This document shows positions 21,062 through 33,814 of a DNA stretch of 64,000 nucleotides, one piece after another (within the stretch, counting starts at the first letter, position 1; every line of letters starts with the position of its first letter). The position numbers and the translations under genes were made by a program. Origin of the DNA: Aurelia coerulea. Taxonomy: Eukaryota > Cnidaria > Scyphozoa > Semaeostomeae > Ulmaridae. The stretch covers positions 19,105,484 through 19,169,483 of the forward strand of contig CM076951.1 of the NCBI GenBank assembly GCA_039566865.1, given 5' to 3'. The notes below the pieces were generated by a model that worked only from the letters and a program-made list of their open reading frames with translations, made no database searches and was not told the origin of the DNA.

Positions 21062-24024
21062 AATCAAGAAGTTAATCTTCTTGATTCAAAATCTCAGTTT
21101 GTAGTTCTCTCTTTTCTTCCCCTGTAAAGGTAGCAAGTCTCTTTGGTCTTTCATTCCTCTTTTCACAGTCTGACTTTAAAACATTCTTGGTTACAGGTCC
21201 CTTTAACCCTAATGATGGTGGCCTTGCAGTGGCCTTTGTATTTCAATCAACTGTCCTTGACTCAGTGCTCAACAAACTGTCGATATTGACCCCTTTTTTC
21301 AAGCCAATGTAGAACCGTGCAACTGTCTGACCACATGTAAACTTGCTTGATCCCAAATTCTTTCAATGCTTCTCTTACTGTGGTGACTAATCTTGCTGCT
21401 ACTCTCGCTGCTGTCAACTCTAAACGTGGAATTGTCATGTTCTTCTTCAATGGTGGCAATCTTATTTTGGCAGTCAGCAATTTTCCGAATCTTCCTTGTG
21501 GTAACTTCACTACTAAATACACTGCAGCACAGTATGCTGTTTGACTAGCATCTGCAAATGTGTGTAGTGACATGTCTTCTGGTTTCTCTGCTGATGTCAC
21601 ACATCTCGGAAACTCTATCTCTGGCTGTTGCTGCACCTGACTCACAAAAGCGTCCCACCTGTTCTGCATTTCTTCACTTACTGAACTGTCCCAACTTATT
21701 CCTTCTCTGCACACATCATGAAACATCTTTCGAGCTACACTCCTAGTGGATCATAAATTCTTGACAACTGGCTCAACAACTCTCTCTTTGTCATGGTTTG
21801 ACTTCTTTCTGTTTGCTCTACAACTTGTGATATCTCCACAGCCATGACATCGCTCTCTGGATTCCACTTGATCCCAAGTACCTTACTCTGACTTTCACTC
21901 TGATTTAAACTTTGTTTCGCAAAAGTTTTCTCATTATCACCTTTCCTTTCCTCTGTCAGACCCCTTCGTACTTCCTCACTGTTGGACTTCCATTTATGGA
22001 GTGTGAATCCCCCCTTCTGCATAACTTTGTGAGCTTCCCTCTCAAGACTACAGCTTCACTCGAATTCATAGCTCCACCAACAAAATCATCCACAAATAAA
22101 CTTCTAACCACCTTCCTTACAAAATCTGGATCCACCTGCTCATAGTCTGAAATGTGCTTTTGCAGCGTAGCATTCAACAAAAATGGACTGGGCTCTGCCC
22201 CAAAAATAACTCTTGCAAACCTCAGCTCACAAACCTTCGAACACACATCCTTTGGATCCTCCATCCACAAAAACCTTAAAAAATCTCTGTCCTCTTCAGA
22301 TACCTCAATCTGATGAAAAGCTTTCTGCACATCACCCAATAATGCGACTGCATACATTCTATAACGCAAAACAATGTCAAACAACATAGGCATCAATGCC
22401 GGTCCTTTGTGAAGACATTCATTCAATGACCTACCACTTCTTCTCTCCTTTGCTGACGCATCAAACACTATTCTTACTTTGGTTGACTCAGCTTCTCGTC
22501 TGATGACTGCGTGATGTGGTATATAGTGCTTTCCTTCCTTGACTTCCATTGCTTTCTCTGGAACCCTTTCAACGATTCCAGACTTTATTTGCTCCTGTAT
22601 GATACCATCATAGGCTTCCAATTGCTCAGGTATTGCTGATAATCTTTTCATCTGTGATCTTAACCGCTTCTCGCATAGCTGTTTGTTGTCTTGTAACGAT
22701 GATCTAATTAACTCAGACTTCCAGGGTAGCTTAACAACGTAGCGTGTACCATTGAACGTGACTGTATCTTTAAACTCAGTATGTACTCGATCCCTTTCTC
22801 TAATTCCAACAGTCTCTAAGTCCCATAGTCTTTCTACCTCAGTAGATATCTCTTGTTTTTGTTCCATACAAAATAGCACACTACTTTCATGACCACAATC
22901 TTTTGTTCCTTGATAGGTTGGTCCTAGCAGTGTCCATCCTAATTTGGTTTCCTCAGCAATGGGTTGGTTTTCCTCCCCCCGTATCATACGTCCTGTCTTT
23001 ACCTTACCTAAGTCCTCCAAACCAATGATCACATGAATTTCTAACTCATTGTGTTGAGACACATCAGAGAACTTGATATCCTTTAGGTGCTCAAATTTTT
23101 GCTGCACCACTCCGGTCTAGCGCTCCTCACAGTTGTCAGTTTACTGAGGGTGGCAGCTTCTGTAGTGAACTTAACTTCTCCATTCATGTTTCTAACCTCT
23201 AAATCATAAACTGCACATCTGTGACTCCTGCTGCTGTGGACTGTGTCCAGAATTTTGGTTTCATGTCGAACTGGCTTACCATTCAATTTGTCAGCAATCT
23301 TTTGCACCACTTTTGCAGCTTTTGCACCAGCAGTCTTATCACTTCCGGTGTCTAACAGCATACGGCATGGAACTGGTTCTTTTCCTGGAATGTTGATCTT
23401 AGCTTGTACTGTCTGGTATGCAATGGCTCCCTTTGCTGTTACATGTAAACTGGTTACTTTCTCCTCTTTGCATATTGACACATGGTGACCCGTTTTCTTA
23501 CATTTGTCACATTCCTTCTCGTCTCTACATTTCCTTTGAGGGTGCCCCTTCCGCAGACACTGGAAACATCTGTTATATTTCCTCAAGATACCCTTTCTTT
23601 TATCAAGATCTTCCACTTGGCTACACTCTTTACTTGCATGCTCTCCTAAACAATAAACACATGCTGCATTGCTGACCACTAACACTCTGCCCTCTCTCTT
23701 TCTTTCTACCATCGGCTGCTCCTGAGACTCGTCCGCACGTCTGAGCACCAACTCTTGCCCGAATTGTTCTAGAAACTCTCCTATCCCCCATTCGTGGTTC
23801 ACTTCCTTTGCTCGACGAATATTAATCGCTATATCTCTTGGTAATTTCTTCATCAATTCTGGTAGAGCCGCTACGGAATAATGATCTCCTGGGACTCCTA
23901 AAACTGATAGCGCCTTGTAATGGGAATCTACTTCATCATACAACTTTCGTAATTTATTTATATCTCTTGGATTTGATACTCCTTGCGTTGCCTTTAATGC
24001 TGCCATGTGTGCCCCTTTCAACAA
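21062..24024 (-). pseudogene. BEL/Pao retrotransposon gag-pol, truncated
   Basis: Minus-strand coding in four frames. The first (24024-23083) covers the second half of a DUF1759-type Gag region, two CCHC knuckles (CFQCLRKGHPQRKC and CDKCKKTGHHVSIC), and an aspartic protease motif MLLDTGSD. The second (23110-21956) holds the reverse transcriptase: VRIVFDASAK, LLGDVQKAFHQIEV and LFVDDFVGG. The third and fourth (to 21262) carry the Pao RNase H region with HTFADASQTAYCAAVYLV and PRLELTAARVA. Coding then stops; no integrase with its HHCC or DDE motifs is found before the LTR. The 5' half of Gag, primer site and 5' LTR are also missing. This is a defective, frameshifted copy. Confidence 0.85.
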
Positions 24025-25250
24025 TCCATTGATTTAACACTTGACTGGTTGACAGAGCCCTACCCTGGGGATATTGCGGAGCTATTTTTAGTGAACAAAG
24101 AAAGAGAAACCGCATCAGAAGAAGAAATTGAATTAACCAAACGGTTTGACAAAACTTCCTAATTTCTTATTTTCTAACGCTGTGCAAGAGGAGAGAAATG
24201 ACAATAAAAAAATTATCCCCCCTGGAATTTCCTACTCCCCCCAAATGTCGGGAAAGTCACAATTTACCAGAAAGATGACTGCATCACCAGGTGCGAAAGA
24301 AACTGAACTCGTTTTAAAGTTAAATAGCAGAATATAGTCAAATCAGGTCATTTTATGCATTTTGGCCTTCGACCCCCTATATCTTGAAAACGCCCCCTAA
24401 ACGCCCAAGCAACATCCGGATTCGTAATCTACGCAAAAAACTGAGTTAGATAAAGTTGGTCTGGTAAATTGCCTCCTCGGGTGATAATGCTCCCCCTCTG
24501 GCCTCTGGTCTATGACTTGATTTGAATCATTTCATTGTCATTTCTATCCGTTTTTTGCAGAACCAGGCCAATTCCCTAATTTTGGGGCTATGATACAATT
24601 ACGTTTTTATTTTTTGTCGCCACTAGCCCCTGCGGATGGTCTTTAATTGTTTCTGGCTTTCCCATTGTTCTTTTGCAGTTTTGATTAACATAGTTACAGC
24701 TTTAAACTTTTCTTATGCATCTTACCAACAACCAATCCGTTATTTCAAGCTGAAATGCTGTTAAGCTATTTACACCCTTGTTCGTATTTATTGAATCAGA
24801 GGTAACCTGATAACGTTTATATCAGGACAATACCAGGAAAAAATGCTCCTGCTGCTTAGTTCTTGTTGGAGTTGCCCTAGTTCCATTTATCATGTAGATT
24901 CTAAATTTTGATGAATTATTTCTAATTCCTGCCGTTTTGTTGGGACGCCACAAATGATTTTATAAGAATCCTTTGAAATAATAGTAGTTTCATCAACAAC
25001 AAGTGAATCACCCCACAAAAAGATGATGCGCGAATGGCGAAACAGGCCATAAAAATGTGGGGGGGGGGGGACTCAGATGGGCGTCTGGAGTAGCATCCTA
25101 AACAAATATCGATGACAAAATAGGCTGAGCAGCTTCTACGTGGTATTGCATTACAAAGAGTGCCTTTGATTCAATTAATATGTATGAGGGTGTACTTCGA
25201 TCTAATTTGAATGCAAATTAACAATTTTGTTTTATGACTGCTCAGCCGAA
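24025..25250. other. gene-free stretch
   Basis: A short plus-strand frame around 24030-24160 (LDWLTEPYPGDIAELF and an acidic follow-up) is not recognised. Otherwise AT-rich sequence with an 11-G run at about 25061. No terminal repeats matched. Confidence 0.35.
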
Positions 25251-25702
25251 TTTCAGTTTATCTGAAGAAAAACACAGCAGTGACTTTGGATGATGTGAAA
25301 AAGGCTGCGGAAGCAGCATATGACCTCCCTCATAAAGTTGAGACTATCCAGCATACATATGCAATAAAAAATTGGATAGCTCCTCACCTAAGTGATATCC
25401 AACAGCACAGCAGACTACATGCTTTCAAATTTGAAATGACTGACAAGAAAGAAGTTTGCATGTGGTATAAAAGTTGGTCACCTAAAGGAAACTGGAAGGG
25501 TCCGCTGTCTTTATTGCCAAGTGTCGCAGAGGGTTCTCCGCCACTTTTACGGGCCACTTTTGTTGCAGAAGAGGAGGAGAAGAGAAGATTTTGGGAGAAT
25601 ATTACGGAAAAGCAGCTTCGGGACAGTGGTGATTTAGGATGGTATCGGAAATCCTTAGGGCACTACAAAGAATCGATATTGACCGACACCGATAATGAAT
25701 AA
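25251..25702 (+). CDS. exon-like ORF of an uncharacterised protein
   Basis: A plus-strand frame of about 145 codons opens after a TTTCAG acceptor-like sequence (about 25247-25252) and ends at 25702. It has no in-frame ATG near its start, consistent with a 3'-terminal exon. The translation is hydrophilic and well mixed (KKAAEAAYDLPHKVETIQHT, VCMWYKSWSPKGNW, ITEKQLRDSGDLGWYRKSLG), with no low-complexity sequence, so it reads like real protein. I recognise no catalytic motif. No partner exon was found upstream. It may be the tail of a repetitive gene. Confidence 0.4.
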
Positions 25703-27696
25703 CCCCCTGACGTTGCATTGCAAAAAAGAGCAATAGAACAGATGATGATGAAACAGCAAACATTCAAAGACGTGAGTTTTCATCTTCTATTTTTAATTTT
25801 ATCTGTTTTGTTGTAGGTCAGGAGAAAATGACAATGGTGGACCATCTATCGAAACATAATCATATGTTACAATATTTGGTCCAGTGGCATAATTGCTTTA
25901 GGGCCCTTAACTTCACGTCAATCGGATTAAAATTGTGCCTTTGCAGAAGTTGTAGACACAGAAGGCACAGAAGGGAAACAAGTTCATATATCACGAACGA
26001 AATGATATATTAGGATAGGAATAACTCAATGTATCATACATAGAGCTGTTTCTAAATTCAGCGCCCGTGGATGTTTGCAAGCGACAATGGCTCTCATTAC
26101 AAACTCGTTAGTTCTTCAGAGTAGATGATTTGTTCCAAATTGTTACATATTTTGATTTCTTTGCAGGTTGCAGTAAAAAAAGAAATCTAAGATGGATAAT
26201 TGAAATTGGTGGTGATTTTCGAAACACAGCAGTGAATGGTTTAGAAAGATATTATTGTTTCTTCAAACAAGCCTATGTACACATGTAAATGATAGTGTGT
26301 ATAGTCGACTTCGCATCGGACAATCATGAACAGCCGTTTGACCATTACAGTAAATATCTTTTCGAATCTGTTGTAAGATAGATGAAATAACTTTACCATG
26401 CCAATAAAGTAGGAAAAGGAATGGGATATGGCGGACAATTGTTCTCAATAGACAATTACGCAAGATGTGAAGATGGTAACAACCAGCAAGGAATTTTTTG
26501 CCAGCATCAAATTTCTATAGGACAATTAAAGATTAGAATGCAATGCATGTCGATAAACAGTTTTTTGTCCCCATCTCTAGTGTGATCGTTTTTCAAAAAC
26601 TAGTACTAGAACTTTAATCCGACAGCCCATCTATGGATAGCCAGAACTCTTGGTTGAGAAACATCCTTTGCTGCTATGAATGGAACAAACTAGAACGTGA
26701 TTTTGGCTTTTTCCCATGGTTCTTGTCATGATAGCATGTCGGGTCTTTTGAGGACGTAATATTCGTTGACATATGATGTAGTATCATATATGGGTGCTGA
26801 CACATCAGTGTGTTTACGGCTTTGCATGGGATTTACTACATCATTGCCCATGTGATCTCCTCCGCAAAAACAACAGTGGGGACAATATCACTCAATTTGG
26901 ATTTCAAAGAGGCGTGGTGTGCTCATGTGCAAATCTCTTTCATCCTAAGAGTGAAAATCACAAGGACACTTAAAGATAGCTCCCTACCTCACTTTAAACT
27001 GCTATGTAATAGTTTAGCAGGATATTTTTTAAAGATTTTCGATTACGTGGCTTATCTCAACTTGTTATACTATACACGTATATTTTAAAGAAACTGAACA
27101 TTTCGGACAGTACTGGAATCCTGGAAGTTTCTTGAAATTATCACATTTGAATATGCGGAGTTTCTTATGAGTTTCTAAAAATTTTGTCTACAAATTTCCA
27201 TCACAATCATGTTCACAACCTGTGACCCGCTGAACGTTTCAAAACAAAGTTGTTCAAGTCTATTCAATGTTTGTTACTTAAGTACCTTCCCAGTAATACC
27301 ATACTGGAGTTTCTTTCATGTTTTGACAACCTGAGAATTGAGTTTCTTATCGGCAGTTTCTTATAAAAAGTACGTGTACGCGATTTTGAATATGCTTCAA
27401 AGTATTTAAATGCTGAAACGTGTAATATCAATATAGTAGTACTCTTGGTGTGTTGATTCTTTGAAATTATTGAAAAGAAAAAATTGATCATTGTGTCTTG
27501 GGGCGCAGACCCTCTCACAGCTAGTCTTTTTTTTAGTTGAATCTTCAGTGATTGCTTGTGATCATGATTTTAGATAATGGTACGGCAATTGCTAGAATAA
27601 ATTCATGTTTCCTTGAAATACTTTGTTGATCCGAAGGAAAGGTAGAGGCGGCCGCTTACTACACTGTTAAAGAAACGTGTTCTCCATTACGTTTGA
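25703..27696. other. gene-free stretch
   Basis: Short frames on both strands (for example minus 26241-26463) have no recognisable domain. At 27120-27380 several AGTTTCTTA words recur, resembling debris of the TTTAAGAAAC MITE family. Confidence 0.35.
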
Positions 27697-27825
27697 CTTG
27701 CTACAAACAAGTCCCTCTCACGGAAAAAACGAGAAGAGGAAACAAGTGAGAGATTTAGAGAAGGGTTTCTCTCGCTTTGTTTCCTCGTCTCGTTTTTCCG
27801 TCAGACCAGAGAGATTTGTAGCAAG
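27697..27825. repeat. 129-bp hairpin
   Basis: CTTGCTACAAACAAGTCCCT at 27697 pairs with AGAGAGATTTGTAGCAAG ending at 27825. Inside, GGAAAAAACGAGAAGAGGAA pairs with TTCCTCGTCTCGTTTTTCC. Likely a foldback MITE; no duplication was identified. Confidence 0.6.
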
Positions 27826-28720
27826 ACGTTGACCTGGTATCTCCTCCACAGTAGAGAGCGCGCACAAGGCGACTAAAAACGTCACTAGCAAGGGCGTGTG
27901 TGAAATAACGGCCAACAAACAACATTGAAGAAACTTTGCCAGTTTGATCTACATGAATAAATCTCATATCGCTGTGGTACATCCACAAAGCTGTCAACGT
28001 GCAAAGGCATCCAGGTGCTAAAAGATTTGAAGAGCTGAACAGAAAAGATTTACTCTGTCGCCAATGGAAATGATAACAGGATAATGCATGTCACTCCAGA
28101 CATACAATACAATTAGTTTTGTGTTCTCCTGCAGTGTGAATGTTCATATCGGGGCTGTGACTTCCGTTTGCATCAATGTGGCTAAATTATCAAATCGCGC
28201 ACCATACCTTGGCCAAGCATGTTTGGAAGACAAAGTTGACGAATGCAACACACTGATTCGTGCCTTGAACATAATCGCAAGAAAAGAACAGATTTAAACT
28301 TATAGTTGTGTTTGCTAAACACTGCATTTGGGGACATTGTAACTCACACATCGATACTTGGCATGTTTATTGGTTTGGACATATGGAATGCACAAAGAGA
28401 GACAGAAGCCGGAAGGAAAATGAGGTGGTTTGGCGCTAAGACCAAGCTGCGCAGAATATCGTTGTTGGCTCCATCAAGCTCCACACATACTGATAAATAA
28501 AGACCAATGCGACGGTAAGTCAATGCATAGTAGAGAAATGATATAGTTTTTGGACGGAAAATTTAAACTTTGAACCATCCATTCATTTGCTATCCAAGAA
28601 AATACCCAGTACAGCTAATAGTATTGTCTTCATCATCACAGGCAATACATCATCACAGGCAGGACTTCAGTTTCTTTCAATAACATACAATATTATATTG
28701 TTTGCTAGCTAAAAGTTAGA
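27826..28720. other. gene-free stretch
   Basis: Plus-strand frames at 28088-28297 and 28306-28500 are open but show no known domain. I cannot support a gene here. Confidence 0.3.
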
Positions 28721-29526
28721 TTTTCATTCAACTTGCTTGGGGCAGCAGCCCATTTATTGCATGCACCGCATGGCAAAAGTTATGATCATAGCCTCGCGTG
28801 TAGCCTCAATTTTTGCGCAAAATTGTTGTTGAGATTTTGCAACCTATCAACATGATCTGTCTTGAAATGTGTCTCTCATCTTATGCTTCATGTCTTCCCA
28901 GAAACAACAGACTGTAGTTGCAATGCAATGTTTCTGGGTATTTTCATATGCTGTTTCCAATGGGAACTGTAAGTTTAGTGTTTTATAAAATAACACAGTT
29001 TTGGCATAATTGTTCCCAGTGATAACAACACTAGCAGAAAAAAGGACATCATTGACATGTACGTTGTTGTTATTTGATACCTTCAATATCTCAGATTAGT
29101 GCCAAATTCCACAATGATTATTATTTTCATTCAACTTGCTTGGGGCAGCAGCCCATTTATTGCATGCACCGCATGGCAAAAGTTATGATCATAGCCTCGC
29201 GTGTAGCCTCAATTTTTGCGCAAAATTGTTGTTGAGATTTTGCAACCTATCAACATGATCTGTCTTGAAATGTGTCTCTCATCTTATGCTTCATGTCTTC
29301 CCAGAAACAACAGACTGTAGTTGCAATGCAATGTTTCTGGGTATTTTCATATGCTGTTTCCAATGGGAACTGTAAGTTTAGTGTTTTATAAAATAACACA
29401 GTTTTGGCATAATTGTTCCCAGTGATAACAACACTAGCAGAAAAAAGGACATCATTGACATGTACGTTGTTGTTATTTGATACCTTCGATATCTCAGATG
29501 AGTGCCAAATTCCACAATGATTATTT
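28721..29526. repeat. 403-bp direct tandem duplication
   Basis: 28721-29123 and 29124-29526 are two head-to-tail copies, nearly identical. I see only a few differences, such as CAATATCTCAGATTAG versus CGATATCTCAGATGAG. The duplicated unit carries the protein fragment listed next. Confidence 0.9.
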
Positions 29527-29567
29527 TTTACATTTCCATGACAAAATAACAACCGTCCATTTACCAT
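28847..29567 (-). pseudogene. duplicated fragment of a transposase-like protein
   Basis: The minus strand of each duplication unit encodes the same ~79-residue peptide (29086-28847 and the longer 29567-29250), with VNDVLFSASVVITGNNYAKT and HKMRDTFQDRSC. The longer copy extends upstream with LFCHGNVKNNHCGIWHSSE. I recall this segment as part of a large multicopy family in fish and cnidarians in which a GDGRxDSPGxxA motif follows. That motif is absent here, so the fragment stops just before the presumed catalytic part. No start or stop that would make a working protein. Confidence 0.4.
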
Positions 29568-30992
29568 TTAGCCATTTATGCTCCAGTTGATATCCACAAG
29601 GCTGGACATCGCATAATCCTTTACAGAACTTTCCTTTCAGATCTTTCAGTTTTTCAACAGTTACCAAACAGTGTGGTTGATCAACAGCTGCTTAAACCTG
29701 GTCTAGCTCAGGGGCGGATCCAGGGGGTGGCGAGGGTTGCTCAAGCCACGGTCAGATTTTCAAGGATTTAATTATTCTCCAACATTCTATCAAATAACTA
29801 AAAAAAAATTCTAAAACAAAATCGCCGTTAGAATTGTCTCGGCAGCACTCAAAAGAAAGCACTTTTCACATCCAAATCAATGAATAAGGGTCACAAAGTC
29901 TAAAATCGTAACTAATCATACGGCAGCTGCAAGATCCTTACAGCCAATCACTGAATGACTTTTTAAAGATTTGAATATTGGCGGGAGCCACACTTGGCAG
30001 ATCTGAGCCACGGTCTTCAGGATTCAACCAATCATCGTGCAGCAAAATCAAGTGAAAAATGGCGGGAGCCACGGACAGCCACTCTTCATTTTGAAAAGTA
30101 GAGCAGGCCAATAGAAATTAAGATGAGCCAACCATCTACCAATCAAGTGAAACTGTCTCCCAGTCTTCACTTGTTCTGCGCGATCTGATAGAATTATGAT
30201 CTCTCGTGTCCTGCATAATGGCGGCTCACAGTGAAGGTGTCTTGCCAAAAGTTGCTGAGTATCTTAGAAGAAAGGCAAACGGAAGTCACAAGGAGAGCTC
30301 GAATGTTTACATAGACAATGCCTGCAGACCATGGATGATGCTAACAGCTGCCTGAAAATGTACCAGTTTAGTAAAATGCCATTTCTGATGGCTCAAAGCT
30401 GGACGGTGTCGTACGCTATCTATGGCCTAGTTCAGTCCCGGGTGCAGTAGGTTGGTATCACTGATCTAAGTCGGTATATTATCAAATATCATCAAGGGCA
30501 AAAATTGCGGTTAGAACTGTATTTCATTTGACATGTTTGATCTTTGATCAGAGCTTGGGACTTCCTGTGAGCTTTATGGTTTTAAAAAGATAAATATTTC
30601 GGAACAATCCAGGCACGAGCTTGTCAAAATCAGTCAGCAGGTATCTCTGTATTGTTTTCTACATTCGAGAATTCTATACGTCCTTATAGAATTTAATTTC
30701 TATGCCCAAAACAAACATCTTTAGTAACAAGGAAAAGTTTCAAGACATCAATTATTGAATTATCTCTCGATTAGAAGATTTTCTTTAATTTTGAGGAAGA
30801 TAATATGATCAAATCTTCCATCGAGGAAGGAAAATCACCTGAAATATTTTGAGGAAGGGAAGCTACTGTGCACGAAACTACAATTAATTTTGAGAAATAT
30901 AAAACATTGCTATTTGATCTTGGATAAAATAGTTTACCCAGACGCCCATACGAGAACGACTGGGATTCTGTAATAGTCTCAATGATTCATAC
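29568..30992. other. gene-free stretch with one hAT-like terminus
   Basis: CAGGGGCGGATCCAGGGGGT at 29710-29729 matches the terminal sequence common in hAT-type elements, but I did not find the partner end downstream. Otherwise no supported feature. Confidence 0.35.
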
Positions 30993-31296
30993 CATGGGAG
31001 GAGGGTACTTGACTTTCAATTGTACGGGGTGTGCACTCCTCCAGGAACATTTTTTCCCCCTGCTTCAGAATTTTCCCTCTAAATGATAGCCGGCATTAGA
31101 AAAATTGGCGAAAAGAATACTCCAAAACGTAAAAATTTGTCAAAAATAATGAAATCACACTTTTGACAAACGGCTTTAGAAAAATTGCCCTCTTTTCATA
31201 ACCGGCGTTTGTAAAAAGAGGCGAAAACGATACCCGGAAAGAAGTGCACATCCCCTCAGCAAAGTGTACTAAGTACCCCACCCCCCACCCCCCGGG
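30993..31296. mobile_element. hAT-like MITE with 10-bp flanking repeat
   Basis: The identical word TGATTCATAC flanks the element (30983-30992 and 31297-31306). The ends GGGAGGAGGGTACTTGAC and its loose reverse complement GTACTAAGTACCCCACCCC form imperfect inverted repeats resembling the GGGGGGTACT ends of the elements at 41359 and 59900. A duplication of 8-10 bp fits hAT-type insertion. Non-coding. Confidence 0.7.
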
Positions 31297-31364
31297 TGAT
31301 TCATACATCGGCCCTTTTCCCTCTTGATTTTTTCTCTCTGTTTTATGGCACTCACTTACTACAG

Positions 31365-33814
31365 TTACACTCTCACTTTTTGACAACAGACTGTCCGATA
31401 GGGCGTTTCCGACGATGTAAAGGGCGTGGCCCCCAAAAGTCTGCACAGTTCTGAATCAGGGATTTCCCTCACATTCGACGCAATCTTTTTTGCATTCTCG
31501 ATGAAAGATTTTGACTCCAGCGTAGAAATCAAGACCCAGCCTCGAGCGTGAACTTTAGCTGCTAGAGTTCTTAGGTCTATGAGTGGCCTAAGAGTGGCAA
31601 TCATTGATTTCGCCTCTGCGTCGAAAACTTTCTCTTTGAGATCCTTGCTAAGTCTTAAAACCAGCTGTTGTAGTAGACGCTGCGTATTCTCCAAAGCATT
31701 GCTCTCATTTGCAGGTGACTGACCTCTGCGTGTTTGGCTCCCATGAGGATGCTCATCTAAAATGTGTATTCCTCTGAAATGCCCTGTTTCGAGCAGCTGC
31801 TTCTGGTCGGCATGGAAGGTACTGCATTTGCCATTTTGTCTAGCTTCTGAATGCAAACCTCTTCGAATCTGTCAAACCTTTCGTGAGGGAGAATGTCAAC
31901 AATTTGTAACACGTTAACCCCATGGCCAAAGACACTGTAAATATCACATATACCGGACAACCGAGTGACAAACTGCTTGTTGAAGAGCTGATTCTTAAGT
32001 ATTCTTGCCTCCTCAGCTTTTTGGCGATCTCTTGCACTGCCTTGTGATTTTTCCAACTGTGTTTCCTCACATGTCACGATGATCGCAGGGTAGTCTTTCC
32101 AAAGCTGCTTGTAAACGCCGGCACAATGATTGGCAAACTTTGTCTCACTGTAGAAGCAGGGTAAACCACGGAAGACTTGTGCACTGAAACTGTCGTCTGC
32201 TTGCAGCCTTTCTGCAACCTCGAAGAAATGCTCAAATTCTTGTCCCCAATTGATAGATTTGAAAGCCCTCCCAACAGTATCGGTTACCTCAACCAACCAA
32301 GAAAAGCTCTGATCTTTTCTTATATGAGCTTCCACTGTTCCAGCCTTGTGCATTGGGTCCCAGTCACTATATTTGCGATCGTCAGTAAATCCAAAGTGGG
32401 TATCAAGAAGAAATGGGACAGACAAATGATGATATTGCCCGTCATAAGAGCCTCCCAGGTATTGATCGCCAACTATGTTTGCTGTGTTAAGAACACTAAC
32501 GAGGCTATCTTTGATGTCAGGACCTCTGTGAGCTTTCACAACAACTACATCTAAGAAGATTGTATGAATGAGTGATTCAGAATCGGGTATGACAGTAACA
32601 AAACTAACAAACTGCCGCGTCCTGTGCTTGTGTGTTGCCTTGTCTGCCAAAACCTTTCCACATGGCCGAAAACCTGTTTGCAGCAATCAACTTCTTAGGA
32701 AGCTGTTCGTTCTCTCTTGAACTTGATTGGCTACATAAGGCAGGAATTTTGCGGGGAATTTCCTTGAGTGGTTGAAATCACCAATGTCTACGCAGTTCAA
32801 CGAATGCAGGAGAACAAGTTCTGGAAAATCTGAATCCGGTCTTCCATTCATGTACAAGTAATAACAGATCGCCCCTAATTTCTCCCCAATCAAGCGCTCT
32901 CGAGTTTCTCTTCTGTCGATGATAGCTTCATTTTCTGCTTCTTTCTGTAGGTTCCTCGTGTGCATTTGGGTTTCTAAGTGTGCTGCTACATGTTTCTTTA
33001 GGTTTCGAAACTTTTCTGACATCATGTCGTCTTCTGCAAAATGTAGACTTTGCTCTTTATCGTAGAGAAAAACTCCAGGGCGTGATTGACGGATGCCGAT
33101 GCATTCTACCTTATCACCAACACAAAGGTCACAAATCAGGCAGCCTTTCTCTTCCAAGTAAACAAGCTCTGTAAACCTTGCAGTTATGTCAGACATGGAT
33201 CTACAGGATGAAAGAAGCTGCGTGACACCGAAGATTTCTTTAGTTGCTACTTCGCCTTTTCGTGCTTCGCTTACTGGACTTACTGCATCTTTACCTAACT
33301 TTAATAGCTTTACCTCTTCACTCAGTTCATTAATTTTTTGGGACATAGCTTTATTGATTTGGAAAATCTTTTCAAGCTTGTTTCCGTCGCAGCTGGCTAG
33401 AGAAGATTTGGTGGAACGAATGTTGTAGTCAGTTGTAGCGTCAAAATGAACTTCGAAATTCTCATTTTCTCTACATTCAGGAATGTCCATTGAAGGGCGA
33501 AAAAGAATGGCGTGTGCTTCCTCTGCGATGCTTTCAGTTTCATTTGCACCAGCAGCATCCTTATTGACTGTTGAAGACCCAAACCATTCCTCCATTGACC
33601 TTTGTTGTTTTGGCCTCAGATCATTGCAATCTTCTGTTGGGTGTGCCCTTTTCAAATGACGCCCGTAGTTTTGCCTTACCGTTGATTCACCACAGACACG
33701 GCAGTTAATACTTTCGTCTTTTGCTGCGTTTCTCTTTAATGAAACACCTTTTGTGATGGAATCTGTTTTACTGCCTTTCCCAGAAAGCTCCTGGTTATCA
33801 GAAGTCGACTTCAT
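31365..33814 (-). pseudogene. hAT-like zinc-finger transposase gene, two lesions
   Basis: An ATG at 33814 opens a frame of 376 codons that ends at a TGA (32689-32687). The same frame simply continues beyond it for 309 codons (to 31757), so the stop interrupts one gene. A final 160-codon part (31856-31365) is in another frame, so a one- or two-base shift lies at 31757-31856. An N-terminal C2H2 finger has C38, C41, H53 and H58. A hAT-like core follows: DVVVVKAHRGPDI, LGGSYDGQYHHLSVP (like the family YDG motif), SDWDPMHKAGTVEAH, INWGQEFEHFF and ETKFANHCAGVY. The C-terminal part is leucine-rich and helical. The family resembles KIAA1586/ZNF862-type hAT derivatives as I remember them. No terminal repeats were found, so transposon copy versus decayed domesticated gene is open. 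Confidence 0.6.

Noticed and set aside
26241..26463. Overlapping minus-strand ORFs with hydrophobic residues
   Set aside because: Two overlapping frames of the same short sequence, with no recognisable motif or splice context.
28088..28500. Two consecutive plus-strand ORFs
   Set aside because: No domain, no splice signals linking them, and length expected by chance.
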